Shown piece after piece: positions 23,165 through 23,390 of a DNA stretch of 23,390 bases. The stretch's first letter is position 1; each line of letters starts with the position of its first letter. Both the position numbers and the translations under genes were made by a program. The notes under the pieces were generated by a model that saw only the letters and a list, made by a program, of their open reading frames with translations, was not told the origin of the DNA and searched no databases. The DNA is from Selenomonadaceae bacterium (lineage in GTDB: Bacteria > Bacillota > Negativicutes > Selenomonadales > Selenomonadaceae): assembly GCA_017529085.1 (NCBI GenBank), contig JAFXOC010000390.1, positions 1 through 23,390 of the forward strand, in the 5' to 3' direction.

Positions 23165-23231
23165 TTTGGGGCTTTGCCCCAAACCCTAACAGGGCGCCGC
23201 CCTGCACCCGCCAAAGGAGCTTCGCCCCTCC
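23165..23231. repeat. Cluster of three GC-rich palindromes
   Basis: TTTGGGGC/GCCCCAAA (23165-23183), CAGGGC-GCC-GCCCTG (23190-23204) and a weaker GGAG/CTCC arrangement (about 23215-23231) lie between the methyltransferase remnant and the tRNA terminator. They look like an intergenic palindromic repeat unit. They are in the leader of the pseudogene on the minus strand. Confidence 0.45.
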
Positions 23232-23301
23232 GGACTCCCTTAAAAAAAATTCGATGTTTTTGCCTTAAATCCTGCATATTTAAAGAGTTTCACCAAACAT
23301 C

Positions 23302-23331
23302 AAAAAAGGGTTTAGCCTTTCGGCTAAACCC
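23302..23331 (-). terminator. Rho-independent terminator of the tRNA-Arg gene
   Basis: Minus strand GGGTTTAGCC-GAAA-GGCTAAACCC (23308-23331) is a perfect 10-bp stem with a GAAA tetraloop, followed by six T. It begins about ten nucleotides after the tRNA 3' end. Confidence 0.9.
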
Positions 23332-23341
23332 TTGAAATTTC

Positions 23342-23390
23342 TGGTGCGCCCGGCGTGATTCGAACACGCGACCCACGGCTTAGAAGGCCG
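23342..23390 (-). tRNA. tRNA-Arg (anticodon TCT), 5' part beyond the window
   Basis: On the minus strand the 3' half of a tRNA is seen. The anticodon loop is CTTCTAA (anticodon TCT, reading AGA), closed by CGGC/GCCG. Then come a variable loop, the T arm GCGTGTTCGAATCACGC (TTCGAAT loop) and a 3' end with encoded CCA at 23342-23344. The D arm and half of the acceptor stem are cut off. tRNA 3' ends are common integration targets, which fits the accessory content to the left, although no attachment-site duplicate was spotted. Confidence 0.9.

Overview
The window looks like the chromosome of a low-to-mid-GC (low 40s % by eye) Gram-negative-type Firmicute, most likely a Negativicute. This is inferred. 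The outer-membrane evidence is an autotransporter with a beta-barrel and an RND efflux pair. The Firmicute-like evidence is a SpoIIAA/RsbV-type STAS protein with an RsbW-type ATPase, a MATE transporter with a GHKL-like tail, AGGAGG-type ribosome sites and extended -10 promoters. Everything from 20742 down to 1 is transcribed leftwards.

Region 1 (1-8437, minus): an envelope operon with almost no gaps. In order of transcription it encodes an autotransporter (811 aa), a secreted paralogue of its passenger that stops just before the barrel (485 aa), a MATE-type membrane protein with an extra soluble tail (541 aa), an RND periplasmic adaptor lipoprotein and an RND inner-membrane pump cut by the window edge. 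Region 2 (8611-10655, minus): a four-repeat DUF1566 protein and a cupin. Region 3 (10913-12303, minus): a nitroreductase and an iron-sulfur-flavoprotein-like reductase, with a 12-bp palindrome over their putative promoter. Region 4 (12396-16420, minus): a ThDP-dependent enzyme, a GlgX-like debranching enzyme and a small tautomerase-like protein. Region 5 (16644-20742, minus): an AGE-family epimerase-like enzyme, a STAS antagonist, an anti-sigma-type ATPase and a double DJ-1/PfpI protein, ending at a strong terminator. The AGE promoter has an extended -10 and two 16-bp direct repeats spaced 22 bp.

Region 6 (20932-23390) is accessory. Two inverted copies of a ~200-bp MITE-like element bracket a rightward, AT-richer pair: a JAB/JAMM-like protein (191 aa, probable TTG start) and an overlapping 40-aa ORF. 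A third MITE copy lies at 10.7-10.9 kb. To the right is a decayed MmeI/COG1002-type DNA methyltransferase with two large deletions, a frameshift and a nonsense codon, then a tRNA-Arg(TCT) with its terminator, cut by the window end. Decay next to a tRNA, together with the MITEs, suggests a small integration hot spot.

The best leads are the MITE-bracketed JAB plus mini-ORF cassette, the barrel-less autotransporter paralogue in an efflux operon, the DJ-1 fusion with an intact internal ribosome site, and the partner-switching pair between an epimerase and a DJ-1 protein. None of these functions is proven here; the reasoning is from sequence only.
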